Source: Helicobacter sp. MIT 11-5569
Lineage (GTDB): Bacteria; Campylobacterota; Campylobacteria; Campylobacterales; Helicobacteraceae
Direction of reading: 5' to 3'
Assembly (NCBI RefSeq): GCF_000765695.2
Contig: NZ_JRPB02000013.1
Span: 1-36,685 of the forward strand
Length of the DNA: 36,685 nt
A program made the position numbers and the translations under genes. Below the pieces are notes generated by a model. It had not been told where the DNA came from and searched no databases. It worked only from the letters and a program-made list of their open reading frames with translations. Positions 1 to 9,708 of the stretch are shown piece by piece. The first letter of the stretch is position 1, and the number at the start of each line of letters is the position of its first letter.

Positions 1-93
1 CTCACCTGCTAAATCGCGCGTGAATATATCGCGATTTGTCGTTTTTGTGGGTGTGCTTCTTTGTGAAAATGTATTTTTAAGTTTTGGTTGCAT
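1..93 (-). CDS. Unknown protein, N-terminal 31 residues (cut by window edge)
   Basis: An ATG at 93 on the minus strand is preceded by a good AAGGAG ribosome binding site five bases upstream, and the frame stays open to the left edge. The visible protein begins MQPKLKNTFSQRS and is polar and basic, with no signal peptide. It lies 33 bases downstream of the merR-type gene on the same strand, so the two are probably co-transcribed, and the regulator may control it. I do not recognise the family from so short a piece. Confidence 0.6.
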   Translation of the reverse strand, partial: MQPKLKNTFSQRSTPTKTTNRDIFTRDLAGE

Positions 94-126
94 TGTTACT
101 CCTTGTTGTTTCAATAATAAAAGCTA

Positions 127-582
127 TTAATCAAGCTTTTTTGATTTCTTAGCATTGCCTTCTTGGCATTGCTTTTTGCAAGTCTTATAATCTCCACTTT
201 GTGGATTAAAAGTATCCACGCCTTTTTCTATCATCTCTTCATAAAGCCCAATTTTCATTTCTAATTTTTCAGAAATTTCTTGTAAGACTTTAATTTGGGC
301 ATTAAGCTTTGTATGTGTATCTTGCAGCATTGCTTTACGCATTGGCGCAGTTTTAATCCCACCACCACAAGCTTCCGCGTATGTTTTAATCTCTTTTAGG
401 CTCATTCCACATTGTCTAAGCCAATCTATCCATCTAGCCCATTCCATATCACTTTGTGCGAAATAGCGCACACCATGACTATCGCTCTCCACAAAAGGAA
501 ATAATCCCTTATCAAGCCAAAATCTAAGCTTGCGCGATGAAATCCCGATTCTTTTTTCAACTTCTATAACTGTGTAAGACAT
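127..582 (-). CDS. MerR-family transcriptional regulator
   Basis: A 151-residue DNA-binding regulator. The N-terminus (about residues 3-70) is a winged helix-turn-helix of MerR type, with a V-I-E-V-E-K-R-I-G-I-S helix, the typical R-K-L-R-F-W segment in place of the usual L-R-Y-Y, and a following G-M-S-L-K-E-I-K helix. Residues about 84-120 form the dimerising coiled coil (LQDTHTKLNAQIKVLQEI). The tail has a CKKQC pair and many lysines. MerR proteins usually activate from the spacer of a sigma-70 promoter; the inducer cannot be read here, though the layout resembles aldehyde or redox sensors of this family. The start is supported by AGGAG five bases before the ATG. It lies downstream of the ABC-F gene on the same strand and just upstream of the gene cut by the window edge. 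Confidence 0.9.
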   Translation of the reverse strand: MSYTVIEVEKRIGISSRKLRFWLDKGLFPFVESDSHGVRYFAQSDMEWARWIDWLRQCGMSLKEIKTYAEACGGGIKTAPMRKAMLQDTHTKLNAQIKVLQEISEKLEMKIGLYEEMIEKGVDTFNPQSGDYKTCKKQCQEGNAKKSKKLD

Positions 583-590
583 AATTCTCC

Positions 591-604
591 TATTTTATAA
601 AATA
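591..604. promoter_or_regulatory. 14-bp palindrome in the merR leader with a possible -10 upstream
   Basis: TATTTTATAAAATA is a perfect palindrome placed just before the Shine-Dalgarno of the MerR-type gene. A TATACT sequence on the minus strand at 613-618 could be its -10 box. The palindrome could be an autoregulatory operator, but it is all A and T and may be chance. Confidence 0.25.
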
Positions 605-622
605 AAAACAAAAGTATAAAGC

Positions 623-2587
623 CTAATACCTAGTGTTTGTCAAGGGTTTAAGAGAATTTTCTTTTTCTTCTAGTTCTAAATATTGTAGAATCTTTGTATC
701 ATAAAGTGCTTTTTTCTCTTCAAATTCTAAAGATTTTTCTTGTAATTCTTGTGTGCTTAAGCCCCCATTATATAGCAAATTTTCTAGGATTTTAAGCTCG
801 GATTCTAAACCTTCAATTTCTTGTGGAAGTATCTCTAAAAGACGTTTTTCGTGGTAGCTTAATTTCGTTTTCTTTGGCGTTTCTTTGGGGGATTCTTGTT
901 TTTGCGGTGTGGAATCTTGTTTGTATTCTAGCTCTAAAGCCGCATATTCTTTTAACTCACTTTGAATCTCTAAATACTCGCTAAAACTTCTATGCGATTC
1001 CACAATCTCGCCATTCCCTTTAAACACATACAAGCATTTTGCAATCTTATCTACAAAATAGCGATCATGGCTAACAAAAATAATCGCGCCCTCAAAACTC
1101 TGCAAATACTCCTCTAAAATATTAATTGTTGGAATATCTAAATCATTTGTCGGTTCATCTAAAATCAAACAATCATACGCTTTGGTAAAAAGCAAGGCAA
1201 GTGCTACGCGATTCTTCTCTCCCCCGCTTAAATTTCCAATTTTCTTGTCCAAAAATTCTTTAGGAAACAAAAAATTCTTTAAATAGCCAAAAATGTGCAT
1301 ACTTTTACCGCGCACCTCAACATGATCCCCACCAAAAGGACAAAAAGTCTCTAACAAATCTTTACTATCATCTAACATTTCTCTATGTTGGTCAAAATAA
1401 CCAATCTTCACATCCCCATGTTCAATACTTCCGCTACTTGGCGGGATACTTCCTAAAAGCATTTTTAATAATGTGGATTTACCAGAACCATTACGCCCAA
1501 CAATTGCGATTTTATCTCTTTGTAGAATCCTGACATTAAAATCCTTGACTAATAGTTTTCCTTCGATTTCTTTGCATAAATGCTTTGTTTCAAAAAGCAT
1601 TTTTCTACGATTCACTCCCTCTTCTTGATTGAAGTTTTTACGCTCTCTCTCTAGCTCTAAAGTCATTTTGCGGATTAATGTAGGATTACTTTTAGCCATT
1701 TTACGCATTTCCATAATGCGCTCTTTGCGCCCTTCATTGCGTTTTACTCTTGCACGCACACCACGCGCTAGCCATTCTTCTTCTGCTTTTAAATGTTTTA
1801 ATAATGTTTCATGGCTTTTTGCAAGACTTAATAACAAAGCTTCTTTTTGGCGCAAATAATCGCTATATCCCCCCTTAAAACTCCTAATTTTTCCCTCTTC
1901 GACTTCTACGACACGCGTAGCAACTTTATCAATAAAATATCGATCATGGCTAATAAATACTAGCGTAAATCCCCCGCGTAAAAGCATATCTTCTAAAAAC
2001 TCTACCATTTGCACATCAAGGTGGTTTGTCGGCTCATCAAGCAGTAAAATATCTGGTTTATGCAATAGCAAACACGCTAAAGCCACACGCTTTTGCTCTC
2101 CCCCACTTAGTAAATTCACATAGCGATTCTGCAAATCTTCTAACTCAAAAGTTTCTAGCACTTGTTTAATTTTTGCTTCTAAATCCCAAGCATTATGATG
2201 CTCTAAAAAATTAGTCAGTTTTGCGTATTCTGCCAAAAGTGCCTTATCTTCAGGAGAGTTTTGCAAAAGCTTTCCGACTTCAAAATACCGCTCTTTTGCA
2301 AAATTTTGCTCACTCAAGGCTTCTATGATTGCTTCTTTTGTCGTTTGTCCTGCTTTGAAATTTGGCTTTTGAATCAGATATTTAAGCTCCAAATCCCCCT
2401 CTAAAATCCTAACCCCTTCATCACTTTGCAAATCTCCACTTAGAATCTTAAGCAATGTGGATTTTCCTGCACCATTCCGCCCGACAATTGCTACACGTTC
2501 ATTTTCTTCAATATGTAAAGACACATCTTGCAAAATCGCCTTATAGTCATATTGCTTTGAGATATTTTGCAAAGAAATATTAGCCAT
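623..2587 (-). CDS. ABC-F family ATPase (Uup/Ettk-like, two ATP-binding cassettes)
   Basis: A 654-residue soluble protein with two fused ATP-binding cassettes and no membrane spans, the mark of the ABC-F family, which acts on the ribosome in translation or antibiotic protection rather than in transport. Cassette 1 has Walker [10 protein letters not shown] near residue 36, signature [10 protein letters not shown] and Walker [13 protein letters not shown]. Cassette 2 has [19 protein letters not shown] and [11 protein letters not shown]. Between them is the charged linker (about 245-320) that reaches the tRNA site in this family. The C-terminal 90 residues are a lysine- and glutamate-rich coiled coil as in Uup. 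The start overlaps the 3' end of lgt by eight bases, so the two are translationally linked. I cannot tell which ABC-F subgroup it belongs to without a tree. Confidence 0.93.
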   Translation of the reverse strand: MANISLQNISKQYDYKAILQDVSLHIEENERVAIVGRNGAGKSTLLKILSGDLQSDEGVRILEGDLELKYLIQKPNFKAGQTTKEAIIEALSEQNFAKERYFEVGKLLQNSPEDKALLAEYAKLTNFLEHHNAWDLEAKIKQVLETFELEDLQNRYVNLLSGGEQKRVALACLLLHKPDILLLDEPTNHLDVQMVEFLEDMLLRGGFTLVFISHDRYFIDKVATRVVEVEEGKIRSFKGGYSDYLRQKEALLLSLAKSHETLLKHLKAEEEWLARGVRARVKRNEGRKERIMEMRKMAKSNPTLIRKMTLELERERKNFNQEEGVNRRKMLFETKHLCKEIEGKLLVKDFNVRILQRDKIAIVGRNGSGKSTLLKMLLGSIPPSSGSIEHGDVKIGYFDQHREMLDDSKDLLETFCPFGGDHVEVRGKSMHIFGYLKNFLFPKEFLDKKIGNLSGGEKNRVALALLFTKAYDCLILDEPTNDLDIPTINILEEYLQSFEGAIIFVSHDRYFVDKIAKCLYVFKGNGEIVESHRSFSEYLEIQSELKEYAALELEYKQDSTPQKQESPKETPKKTKLSYHEKRLLEILPQEIEGLESELKILENLLYNGGLSTQELQEKSLEFEEKKALYDTKILQYLELEEKENSLKPLTNTRY

Positions 2588-3410
2588 TTTTTATCTCTCT
2601 ATTTTCTTTGCCTTTATACAACCACAGCACAAAACAAAATCCACCAATTAACAAAGATAATAGCTGACCTTGTGTTAGCCAATCAAAAGCGATAAATCCT
2701 AATTGTATATCAGGCTCTCTCAAAAACTCTGCTAAAAAGCGCATTAAAGAATACAACACTCCATATAAGATTCCAATCTCTCCAACAAAACGCGCTCTTT
2801 TACGATACGCATATAACAGCACAAAAACAATAATACCTTCTAAAAATGCTTCATAAAGCTGGCTAGGGTGGCGCGAGATTCCATCAACTAAAATCCCAAA
2901 ACTACTTGTCGTTTCTCTGCCGACTAACTCTTGATTCAAAAAATTTCCAATACGCCCAAACACATAACCTAGTGGAATACTAAGCCCTGCTAAATCCATA
3001 AAAAGCCAAAAGTTTATCTTTTTTATTTTTGCAAAAAGAATCGAAGCGATTAAAAATCCAATCACCGCTCCATGATAACTCATTCCACGGATTCCAACAA
3101 ATTCTCCCCTATGGTCAAAAGGATTAAAAATCTGCCATGGCTGGCTTAAATAATAACTTGTATAAGGGTCATAAAAGATGATATAGCCTAATCGCGCCCC
3201 TAAAATTACGCCAATTTCAACCCAAATAAAATAACTATCCAAAAGCGTATCAGAAATAGGGTAAGAATCTTTTTTCACAATCCATTTTGCTACCAATAGT
3301 GCAATTAAAAGTGCCAAAACATACATAATCCCATACCAATGCACCGCGATTCCAAATACACTAAAAGCAACAGGGTCAAAATGGCTATAAATATTGTGCC
3401 ATATCGTCAT
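2580..3410 (-). CDS. lgt: Prolipoprotein diacylglyceryl transferase
   Basis: Inner-membrane enzyme that moves diacylglycerol from phosphatidylglycerol to the lipobox cysteine of prelipoproteins, the first step of lipoprotein maturation. The 276-residue protein has about seven hydrophobic spans. The family signature is seen as [20 protein letters not shown] (about residues 151-170), with the essential arginine and asparagine. Other conserved pieces are [10 protein letters not shown] near 112 and [12 protein letters not shown] near 181. Length matches the family. It overlaps the ABC-F gene downstream by eight bases and the small unknown gene upstream by 26 bases, so the three are likely one transcript. 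Confidence 0.96.
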   Translation of the reverse strand: MTIWHNIYSHFDPVAFSVFGIAVHWYGIMYVLALLIALLVAKWIVKKDSYPISDTLLDSYFIWVEIGVILGARLGYIIFYDPYTSYYLSQPWQIFNPFDHRGEFVGIRGMSYHGAVIGFLIASILFAKIKKINFWLFMDLAGLSIPLGYVFGRIGNFLNQELVGRETTSSFGILVDGISRHPSQLYEAFLEGIIVFVLLYAYRKRARFVGEIGILYGVLYSLMRFLAEFLREPDIQLGFIAFDWLTQGQLLSLLIGGFCFVLWLYKGKENREIKNG

Positions 3411-3696
3411 TTTTCACCTCAAAAAATATGTGCAATCCAAAGCGTAACAAATTATCATATAAATAGGGGCTTGTAACATATAAATGAATTTTAAAACCAT
3501 CTTTACAAGCAAGTTTTAACCAATAGCCTAAAATAAAAAAATGTATCTCTCTTGCTTGTGGAATATTAAAATGCACTTCCACTTGCCCTGCTTTTCTGCG
3601 CTTTTCTAGCAAAGATTTTAAATCGTGATAATCGCTAATTTCTTTAATCTTTCCTTGTAAAGTAAAGGAATTTTCATCAATTTGTTTAATTTTCAA
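3385..3696 (-). CDS. Small conserved protein of unknown function, STAS-like fold possible
   Basis: About 103 residues if translation begins at the TTG at 3696, which has AAGG eight bases upstream. An ATG at 3726 and a TTG at 3771 are in frame but have poorer sites, and the longest form would run into the hom promoter. The protein reads [15 protein letters not shown] and then alternates strands and helices with a hydrophobic core ([13 protein letters not shown]). That pattern recalls single-domain STAS/anti-anti-sigma proteins, but this is only an impression. It overlaps lgt by 26 bases. A similarly small gene sits beside lgt in H. pylori (from memory), which suggests a conserved pairing. Confidence 0.7.
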   Translation of the reverse strand: MKIKQIDENSFTLQGKIKEISDYHDLKSLLEKRRKAGQVEVHFNIPQAREIHFFILGYWLKLACKDGFKIHLYVTSPYLYDNLLRFGLHIFFEVKNDDMAQYL

Positions 3697-3778
3697 AACT
3701 ACTACCTTAAAAAGTAAATAGCGCATTTTAACAAAAATTTGCTTGGAGATATTAAATCTCTTCTTTGCCAAAAAACGC

Positions 3779-3784
3779 TATAAT
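3779..3784 (+). promoter_or_regulatory. -10 box of the hom promoter
   Basis: TATAAT about 29 bases before the hom start codon, in the AT-rich setting usual for sigma-70 promoters of this group, which often lack a clear -35. It is divergent from the lgt gene group. Confidence 0.6.
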
Positions 3785-3812
3785 CCACCTCTAGTTTTCA
3801 CAAAGGGCGTAT

Positions 3813-5081
3813 ATGAAAGAACTCATTTTAGGAATCATCGGTTTAGGCACAGTTGGTAGCAGTGTTGCAAAGATTTTACATGATAACCAAAGCCTAATTG
3901 CAGCACGCGCAGGTTGTGCGATGCGCATTAAAAAAGGAGCAGTTAAAGATCTCTCCAAAAGCCGCGAAATTTTTGATTTTCCTATCACGAATAATGTCGA
4001 TGAAATCCTAGATGACCCAGAAATTGATATTGTTGTAGAATTAACCGGGGGTGTAGATGCCCCTTTTGAGATTGCCAAAAAAGCCTTAAGAGCTTCTAAA
4101 GCCCTAGTTACAGCAAATAAAGCAATGTTAGCCTATCATCGCTACACACTTCAGCAAATTGCTGGGGATTTACCCATAGGCTTTGAAGCAAGTGTAGCAG
4201 GTGGAATCCCTATTATTAAAGCTTTGCGTGATGGATTAGGTGCAAACCATATTTTAAGCATACGCGGAATTATTAATGGCACTTGTAATTTTATTTTAAC
4301 AAAAATGAAAGATGAGGGCGCGGGATTCCAAGAAGTCTTAAAAGAAGCCCAAGATTTAGGCTATGCAGAAGCAGACCCGACCTTTGATATAGGAGGATTT
4401 GACGCAGCACATAAACTCCTAATTCTCGCAAGTATTGCTTATGGAATTGACGCGCGCCCAGATGATATTTTAATTGAAGGAATCACACAAATCACGCAAG
4501 AAGATATTGCCTTTGCCAAAGAGTTTGGTTACCATTTAAAATTACTTGGAATCGCAAAAAAAGATGGGGATTGCATAGAATTACGCGTGCATCCTACTTT
4601 TTTACCAAAAAATGCAATGCTAGGTAAAGTTGATGGTGTGATGAATGCCATTAGCGTAGTGGGTGATTGCGTGGGAGAGACTCTATATTATGGAGCTGGA
4701 GCTGGAGGAGAAGCGACTGCAAGTGCTGTGATTTCTGATATTATTGAAATTGCCCGAACAAAAAGCTCTCCAATGCTAGGATTTAAAACAATAAGCAATA
4801 CTCTAAAACTTAAACCCATAAATGCAATTAAAAGCGCATATTATTTGCGTCTTTTAGTGCTTGACAAACCCGGCGTTTTAGCCCAAATTGCTAAGGTTTT
4901 TGGAGAAGTTGGAATCTCTATTGATACTTTCTTGCAACGTAATGCAAAGGATAAAAACCATTCTGTTTTACTTCTTTCTACACATACTTGCACAGAAGCA
5001 GATATTAAACTTGCGATAGAACGCATTAGCTCTCTTGAAGTCGTAAAAACATCTCCTGTAATGATTCGTATTGAAAAATAA
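3813..5081 (+). CDS. hom: Homoserine dehydrogenase
   Basis: NAD(P)H-dependent reduction of aspartate semialdehyde to homoserine, the branch towards threonine and methionine. The 422-residue protein starts with a Rossmann motif [10 protein letters not shown] (residues 8-17). It continues with the NAD-contact region [19 protein letters not shown] and [10 protein letters not shown], the catalytic domain with [18 protein letters not shown], and the family stretch [19 protein letters not shown] carrying the catalytic acidic residues and lysine. The last 75 residues ([20 protein letters not shown]) are an ACT domain, typically for threonine feedback. The start has AAAGGG six bases away. The next gene overlaps its end by 11 bases, an arrangement also found beside hom in H. 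pylori. Confidence 0.97.
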   Translation: MKELILGIIGLGTVGSSVAKILHDNQSLIAARAGCAMRIKKGAVKDLSKSREIFDFPITNNVDEILDDPEIDIVVELTGGVDAPFEIAKKALRASKALVTANKAMLAYHRYTLQQIAGDLPIGFEASVAGGIPIIKALRDGLGANHILSIRGIINGTCNFILTKMKDEGAGFQEVLKEAQDLGYAEADPTFDIGGFDAAHKLLILASIAYGIDARPDDILIEGITQITQEDIAFAKEFGYHLKLLGIAKKDGDCIELRVHPTFLPKNAMLGKVDGVMNAISVVGDCVGETLYYGAGAGGEATASAVISDIIEIARTKSSPMLGFKTISNTLKLKPINAIKSAYYLRLLVLDKPGVLAQIAKVFGEVGISIDTFLQRNAKDKNHSVLLLSTHTCTEADIKLAIERISSLEVVKTSPVMIRIEK

Positions 5082-5427
5082 CACTACACAAAAAGGCAGA
5101 GAAGCAGAAGATTATGCTTGTGTCTTTTTGCAAAAAGAAGGCTATACAATACTAGAGCGCAACTTCAACACAAAACTAGGAGAAATTGATATTATCGCTA
5201 AAAAAGACGGAATCTTGCATTTTATAGAAGTAAAAAGTGGAATAGGATTTGAGCCAATTTATAATATTAGTCCCAAAAAACTAGATAAACTTTCTAAAAC
5301 ACTAAATATTTATCTAAAAGCAAATCATATCAATCTCCCATATTGTCTAAGCGCATTAATTTTAAGCAAAAAGATTCCATCGGATTCTTTTAATGTGAAT
5401 TTTATAGAAAATATTACACTTTTTTAA
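5071..5427 (+). CDS. YraN-family (UPF0102) predicted nuclease-fold protein
   Basis: A 118-residue protein of the UPF0102/YraN family, which has a restriction-endonuclease-like fold and no firmly known role. The family pattern is clear: G-R-E-A-E-D-Y-A near the start, [20 protein letters not shown] and then LHFIEVKSG. The last two blocks supply the E-x-D and E-V-K residues of the PD-(D/E)XK site. The start must be the TTG at 5071, because no ATG or GTG lies before the conserved region; it overlaps the end of hom by 11 bases. Its stop codon directly abuts the stop of the opposing COG3400 gene, with no base between them. Confidence 0.88.
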   Translation: MKNNTTQKGREAEDYACVFLQKEGYTILERNFNTKLGEIDIIAKKDGILHFIEVKSGIGFEPIYNISPKKLDKLSKTLNIYLKANHINLPYCLSALILSKKIPSDSFNVNFIENITLF

Positions 5428-6834
5428 TTACACAGAAATTGGCACAAAAAGTTGTGGAATCTTGATTAAATACGCACTTAAATTCTCTACATCACGCATT
5501 GAAAAAAATGGATTATGCTTAATGCCAGCCTTTCTTAATGGCAAAATTTGTATCATTTTTTCTTGTGTATTTAGCCAAAAGATTGGGTTTTGCGTGGCTG
5601 TGCTATCAATTTCTATTTTTTTGTTAAACACTTTTGCGATATGCTTATAATAATCCAATGCTTGTTCGTGATTTTCTTCATTAGGGTCAAAATCATAGAG
5701 TAAAATTTTTAAACCGATTTGTTCAGAAAAATCAAACACAACAGAAGAAATCTTCTCTGCTTCTTCTGTATCTTTTGGCAAAATCACTGCACCATGTGTT
5801 AAAGAATCTAGCGGTTGTGCGCCAAACTTTAAAAGTGGAATCCCTAAATCTAACAAATACCCACGATAGCGACTAAAACAATATTCTTCTAATAAAATCA
5901 AACCAATATTTTTATTACTTTTATCCTTTTCAATCAACGCTTTTAACGAAGTTTCGTGGTATTCAATTCTCCAAGAAATATTTTCTGCATTTAATAAGGG
6001 GTGATTTTCGATTTTTTTTATTGTTGTAATATTTGTAGGATTCAAAAAACAAACTTCTAAACGCTTGTTTTTAAAATGCCCAAAAAGCCAAGTTGTTTGG
6101 TATAAATAATTTTCCAAATCCTTAGAATGCAATAAGTCAAAATATAGCACAACATCACGCCCAAATGGTGTTGGAAATTGTCCAAATTCTTCTTTGATAC
6201 GATGATAAATATCCCAAAGTGTATCAGGGTCTCCTACAAGTAAAAGCGCGTCATTTGGAAGAATTGTCGTAGAATATTTGGGCAAAATCAATCCATTGTT
6301 ACGGTAAATTGCAACAATTTTCCATTTTTTTTGCTTAATCACACCCACACTACGATAAGCATAAGGACTTCCAAAGGGCACGCTTACTTGCATAATCTCG
6401 CCTTCTCCTAAGCCAATATTTTTAGCAGTTTTAGGAATATTTGGAAACTTCTCAAACAAACGACTGCTTAGCAAATATGCTTCATTAATCATCAAAAGTT
6501 GTTTATCACTTTGCGCAAGCGGAATCTCTCCTAGCATTGTAATTTGCAGCATTTTATTATATCCGCGCAATGTATGATACACTGCTTCACGCTCTTTTAT
6601 ATCTTCTAAAATCACATAGCAATCTGTAATTTGTGGAGTTAAAATTTCTCTTAATTTACTAGAAGCACTTGGGTCAAAGTTATAAGCTTCACTATCTTGT
6701 GGAAGATTTTTTGGCAAAAGGCTAGAATCTAGGGAGACAAAAATATACGCATTTTTATCCAGATGTTTTAATGTTAAAGTTGTTAGGAATTCTTTTGCTA
6801 CAATTCCATTCAAAATTAAAAGCACTTTTCGCAT
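5428..6834 (-). CDS. COG3400-type protein with nucleotide-binding and RCK_C domains
   Basis: A 468-residue soluble protein of a family largely confined to Campylobacterota. The first ~120 residues look like a divergent TrkA-N/Rossmann domain (MRKVLLILNGIVAKEF). Residues about 145-220 form an RCK_C (TrkA_C) ligand-binding domain, with the stretch VPFGSPYAYRSVGVI and the end LPNDALLLVGDPDTLWDIY. The C-terminal half is a second alpha/beta region of unknown role. Such domains regulate K+ or other ion transport by sensing nucleotides, but the target here is unknown. It diverges from tgt across 54 bases, and the same pair is adjacent in H. pylori and Campylobacter. GGGGAATAT precedes the ATG. Confidence 0.85.
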   Translation of the reverse strand: MRKVLLILNGIVAKEFLTTLTLKHLDKNAYIFVSLDSSLLPKNLPQDSEAYNFDPSASSKLREILTPQITDCYVILEDIKEREAVYHTLRGYNKMLQITMLGEIPLAQSDKQLLMINEAYLLSSRLFEKFPNIPKTAKNIGLGEGEIMQVSVPFGSPYAYRSVGVIKQKKWKIVAIYRNNGLILPKYSTTILPNDALLLVGDPDTLWDIYHRIKEEFGQFPTPFGRDVVLYFDLLHSKDLENYLYQTTWLFGHFKNKRLEVCFLNPTNITTIKKIENHPLLNAENISWRIEYHETSLKALIEKDKSNKNIGLILLEEYCFSRYRGYLLDLGIPLLKFGAQPLDSLTHGAVILPKDTEEAEKISSVVFDFSEQIGLKILLYDFDPNEENHEQALDYYKHIAKVFNKKIEIDSTATQNPIFWLNTQEKMIQILPLRKAGIKHNPFFSMRDVENLSAYLIKIPQLFVPISV

Positions 6835-6852
6835 ATATTCCCCTAAACGCGC

Positions 6853-6858
6853 TAAAAT
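6853..6858 (+). promoter_or_regulatory. -10 box of the tgt promoter
   Basis: TAAAAT about 30 bases before the tgt ATG in the 54-base divergent region shared with the COG3400 gene. Assigned on position and resemblance only. Confidence 0.4.
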
Positions 6859-6888
6859 TGGCGAAAATGTAGCAAAAAAAGGTTGAAA

Positions 6889-8022
6889 ATGGAATTTAAT
6901 CTACAAAAAGCTGATGGTAATGCGCGTGCTGGAATCCTAAAACTTGCACATGGAGAAATACAAACTCCTATCTTTATGCCTGTTGGCACACAAGCAAGCG
7001 TAAAAGCTTTGGATTTTAATGACCTTTTAACATTAAATGCGCCTATTATTTTAGGCAACACTTACCATTTATATTTACGTCCCGGAGATGCAGTTATTGC
7101 TGCACTTGGTGGATTGCACCATTTTACAAAATTTCCTAAAAACTTCCTAACAGATAGTGGGGGTTTTCAAGCTTTTAGCCTAAATTCTAATGTCAAATAT
7201 AAAGAAGATGGAATCGTATTTAAAAGCCATATTGATGGCTCAAGCCACTTTTTTACTCCACAAAAAGTGCTTGATATTCAATACAATCTTAATAGCGATA
7301 TTATGATGATTTTAGATGATTTAGTGGGTTTGCCTGCTAGCAAAGAAAGAATCCTAGAATCCATAAATCGCACGACACAATGGGCGCAAAGCGCAATGAC
7401 TTATCACAACTTCAAAAAACAAATTGCACAAGATAAAGGAGAGATTCTCACAAATCATATTTTTGCCATTGTGCAAGGTGGGACAGATAGAGAATTTAGA
7501 GAAGCAAGTGCTAGAGATTTAACAAGTCTTGGCGATTTTGATGGTTATGCAATTGGCGGGCTTGCAGTTGGTGAGCCAAATGCGCAAATGTATGCAACGC
7601 TAGATTTTACAACGCCACTTTTACCAAAAGATAAACCTCGCTATTTAATGGGTGTTGGCACTCCACAAGATATTGTAGAAGCGATTGCTAGAGGTGTAGA
7701 TATGTTTGATTGTGTGATGCCAACACGCAATGCAAGAAATGGGACGATTTTCACACATTTTGGCAAGCTTGCTATTAAATCCCCACGCTTTAAACTCGAT
7801 ACCCAACCGCTAGATTCTAAATGCCATTGCTACACTTGCATAAATCACTCACGTGCGTATTTGCACCATTTATTCCGCAGTGGGGAAATGAGCTATTTTC
7901 GTCTTGCTAGCATTCATAATCTAGCTTATTATCTTAAACTCGTGTGCGATGCTAGAGAAGCGATTTTAAAGGGGGAATTTCTACAATTTTATAAGAATTT
8001 TTATGCACAATTGCAAAGCTAA
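6889..8022 (+). CDS. tgt: Queuine/preQ1 tRNA-ribosyltransferase
   Basis: Swaps guanine 34 for preQ1 in tRNAs with GUN anticodons, a step in queuosine synthesis. The 377-residue protein has [11 protein letters not shown] with the general-base aspartate, [23 protein letters not shown] and the nucleophile region [17 protein letters not shown]. The zinc site is [17 protein letters not shown] near residue 310. I place the start at the ATG at 6889 rather than the in-frame TTG two codons earlier: AAAGG lies six bases before the ATG, and the protein then begins [15 protein letters not shown] as in relatives. A terminator hairpin follows. Confidence 0.97.
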   Translation: MEFNLQKADGNARAGILKLAHGEIQTPIFMPVGTQASVKALDFNDLLTLNAPIILGNTYHLYLRPGDAVIAALGGLHHFTKFPKNFLTDSGGFQAFSLNSNVKYKEDGIVFKSHIDGSSHFFTPQKVLDIQYNLNSDIMMILDDLVGLPASKERILESINRTTQWAQSAMTYHNFKKQIAQDKGEILTNHIFAIVQGGTDREFREASARDLTSLGDFDGYAIGGLAVGEPNAQMYATLDFTTPLLPKDKPRYLMGVGTPQDIVEAIARGVDMFDCVMPTRNARNGTIFTHFGKLAIKSPRFKLDTQPLDSKCHCYTCINHSRAYLHHLFRSGEMSYFRLASIHNLAYYLKLVCDAREAILKGEFLQFYKNFYAQLQS

Positions 8023-8044
8023 TCTTAAAAGTTTAAGCGGAATC

Positions 8045-8080
8045 TTGCGATTCTTTTAAAGAATCGCAAACTTATTTTTT
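8045..8080 (+). terminator. Rho-independent terminator after tgt
   Basis: TTGCGATTCTT pairs with AAGAATCGCAA (11 bp, three-base loop, 8045-8069), followed within five bases by a run of six Ts on the plus strand. It stops tgt transcription before the convergent DUF2892 gene. The minus-strand side has no U-run. Confidence 0.8.
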
Positions 8081-8230
8081 CAAGATTTTATATAATGGGC
8101 AATATCCATAAACTGCGCTAAGCAAAGGCAATAACGCAATTAACCACCACCAGCTTTGGCACACAAAACCAAAGATGAAATACAACACCATAGCTACAAT
8201 CAAACGAATTGTTTTATCTAAATTACTCAT
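8072..8230 (-). CDS. DUF2892 (YgaP-type) small inner-membrane protein
   Basis: A 52-residue protein with two hydrophobic helices joined by the motif SWWW. It ends YGYCPLYKILKK, which is the hallmark C-terminus of DUF2892 membrane proteins (G-x-C-P-L-Y). The N-terminus MSNLDKTIRLIVAMVL also fits that family. AAGGAG precedes the ATG by six bases. It lies ten bases downstream of the sulfide:quinone oxidoreductase-like gene on the same strand. DUF2892 domains are often joined or linked to rhodanese and sulfur-handling enzymes, so a role in sulfide or persulfide handling is a fair inference. The function itself is unknown. Confidence 0.85.
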   Translation of the reverse strand: MSNLDKTIRLIVAMVLYFIFGFVCQSWWWLIALLPLLSAVYGYCPLYKILKK

Positions 8231-8240
8231 TTTCACTCCT

Positions 8241-9596
8241 TTATGCTTTTGCTTTTACCATTGCTTGCATAACCATAGGCTTCATTAAATACACTTTTAC
8301 AAACCAGTTCATCCAACTTTCTCTTGTCGCACCAAAGCAAGGCATGCTAGGCGCAGTTCCTTCATAATCAAACTCTACCATAACTGCTTTTCCATAACGT
8401 GTTATAAGTGGGCAAGCTGTATAACCACTAAATTTCGCCTCTAGTGGTTTTCCTTCTAAATGTGAAATAATGTTTGCTGCAATCACTGGATATTGCTTGC
8501 GAATACTTGCTCCTGTTTTTCCTTTTGGGATTCCAGCACAATCACCAATTGCAAAAATATTTTCAAATCTTTTATGTTGCAAAGTGTATTGATCGACATC
8601 TACCCAATTACCAGCAGTATGCCCTTTAGTGATAGCAAGTCCAGCTTCTGTGATAAAATCTGCTGTTTTCATAGGTGGAATCACAATCAAATAATCATAA
8701 GGTTTTTCAATACGCTCTTTTGCAACTTTTTGTTCTCCATCTTCCACATAAGGCATTAATTTTTCAAAAGTGGCTATATTGTGCGCAGTATCAACTTCTA
8801 CAAGCAAATGACGCGTTGCATAAGGCATTTTGCGCTCAATAAAAAACTGCTCAATCATCTTTGCATGCACAGGGCTTGATAGCATCTGCCCACCACCTGT
8901 GCATAGCATCATATCTGTTTTTGAGCGCGTCCCTTTTGTTGTTGTTAAATCATCAAGTAAAAAATTCACTTTTTTGTTAGCTCCGCCACATTTGACTGGA
9001 GTGTTTGGCTCTGCGAATAAAACTTTTCCCCCATCTTTTGCAACCTTTTTAAGGATTTGTTGCGCTTTTACTGCACCATCTGCTGTATAAATACTTGTAA
9101 CATTTGTCGCAGGATCATTAATAAATTCTTCGCTTAACCCCTTATATTTTTCAAACATATTAAATGTTCCTGTCCCAATCACAAGATAATCATAATTATG
9201 TGTTGCACCAGTTGTTGTGGTTAATGTATTTGCACTAGGATTTACGGAAGCGACATTTTCTTTTATCCAATTTACTTTTGAGTTAATCAAATCCTCTTTT
9301 TTGTATTCTGTATCCTTTTTGTTATAAATCCCACCAGCAATTAACGTAAATCCGGGCTGATAATACAAAATAGGGTCTGCATCAAAAAGTGTAATTTTTG
9401 CATTTGGTAGCTCATCAACTAATTTTGCCGATAATGAGATTCCGCCAAGACCAGCCCCAATAATCGCAATATTTGGTGCTTTATCAGATTTTGCCTTTGC
9501 TTGTGTTGGCATAGCTAAGCTTGCGCTTCCTAGAGCAACGCCTCCAACTCCCATTAATTTTAGTAAATCACGGCGATTTAACTTTTCTTTTTCCAT
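8241..9596 (-). CDS. Sulfide:quinone oxidoreductase-like flavoprotein with Tat signal
   Basis: A 451-residue FAD enzyme of the sulfide:quinone oxidoreductase / flavocytochrome c sulfide dehydrogenase family, expected to oxidise sulfide and pass electrons to quinone. The N-terminus has a twin-arginine signal, NRRDLLKLMG (R8, R9), a hydrophobic stretch and a likely cut near TQAKA at 35. The FAD loop is IIGAGLGGIS near 46-55. The family's active-site cysteine region is seen as NTPVKCGGANKK (C203). Near the C-terminus AIGDCAGIPKGKTGASIRKQ and TACPLITRYGKAVMVEFDYE are characteristic of the family. The start at 9596 is chosen because AAGGAG lies just upstream; a longer in-frame start adds nine residues without a site. 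It forms a unit with the DUF2892 gene. The substrate is inferred from family only. Confidence 0.85.
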   Translation of the reverse strand: MEKEKLNRRDLLKLMGVGGVALGSASLAMPTQAKAKSDKAPNIAIIGAGLGGISLSAKLVDELPNAKITLFDADPILYYQPGFTLIAGGIYNKKDTEYKKEDLINSKVNWIKENVASVNPSANTLTTTTGATHNYDYLVIGTGTFNMFEKYKGLSEEFINDPATNVTSIYTADGAVKAQQILKKVAKDGGKVLFAEPNTPVKCGGANKKVNFLLDDLTTTKGTRSKTDMMLCTGGGQMLSSPVHAKMIEQFFIERKMPYATRHLLVEVDTAHNIATFEKLMPYVEDGEQKVAKERIEKPYDYLIVIPPMKTADFITEAGLAITKGHTAGNWVDVDQYTLQHKRFENIFAIGDCAGIPKGKTGASIRKQYPVIAANIISHLEGKPLEAKFSGYTACPLITRYGKAVMVEFDYEGTAPSMPCFGATRESWMNWFVKVYLMKPMVMQAMVKAKA

Positions 9597-9624
9597 AAGC
9601 TCTCCTTTATTTAAAACACCCAAA

Positions 9625-9630
9625 ATTATA
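9625..9630 (-). promoter_or_regulatory. -10 box of the flavoprotein promoter
   Basis: TATAAT on the minus strand, about 29 bases before the ATG at 9596. The inverted repeat at 9639-9657 covers the place where the -35 would be. Confidence 0.5.
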
Positions 9631-9638
9631 ATTTACCC

Positions 9639-9657
9639 TTACATAATCTTTGTGTAA
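9639..9657. promoter_or_regulatory. Inverted repeat over the -35 region of the flavoprotein promoter
   Basis: TTACA and TGTAA arms separated by nine bases, directly upstream of the minus-strand -10 box. The position suits a repressor or activator site. It shares the word TGTTACA (minus strand, 9653-9659) with the palindrome at 9709-9723. Confidence 0.35.
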
Positions 9658-9708
9658 CATTATCACGTATATTCCTCAAAAATCATAAAAAATTTATGTT
9701 TTTACACC

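Noticed and set aside
8493-9090. Plus-strand open frames inside the flavoprotein gene
   Set aside because: They are cysteine- and serine-rich shadows of the minus-strand coding sequence, without ribosome sites.
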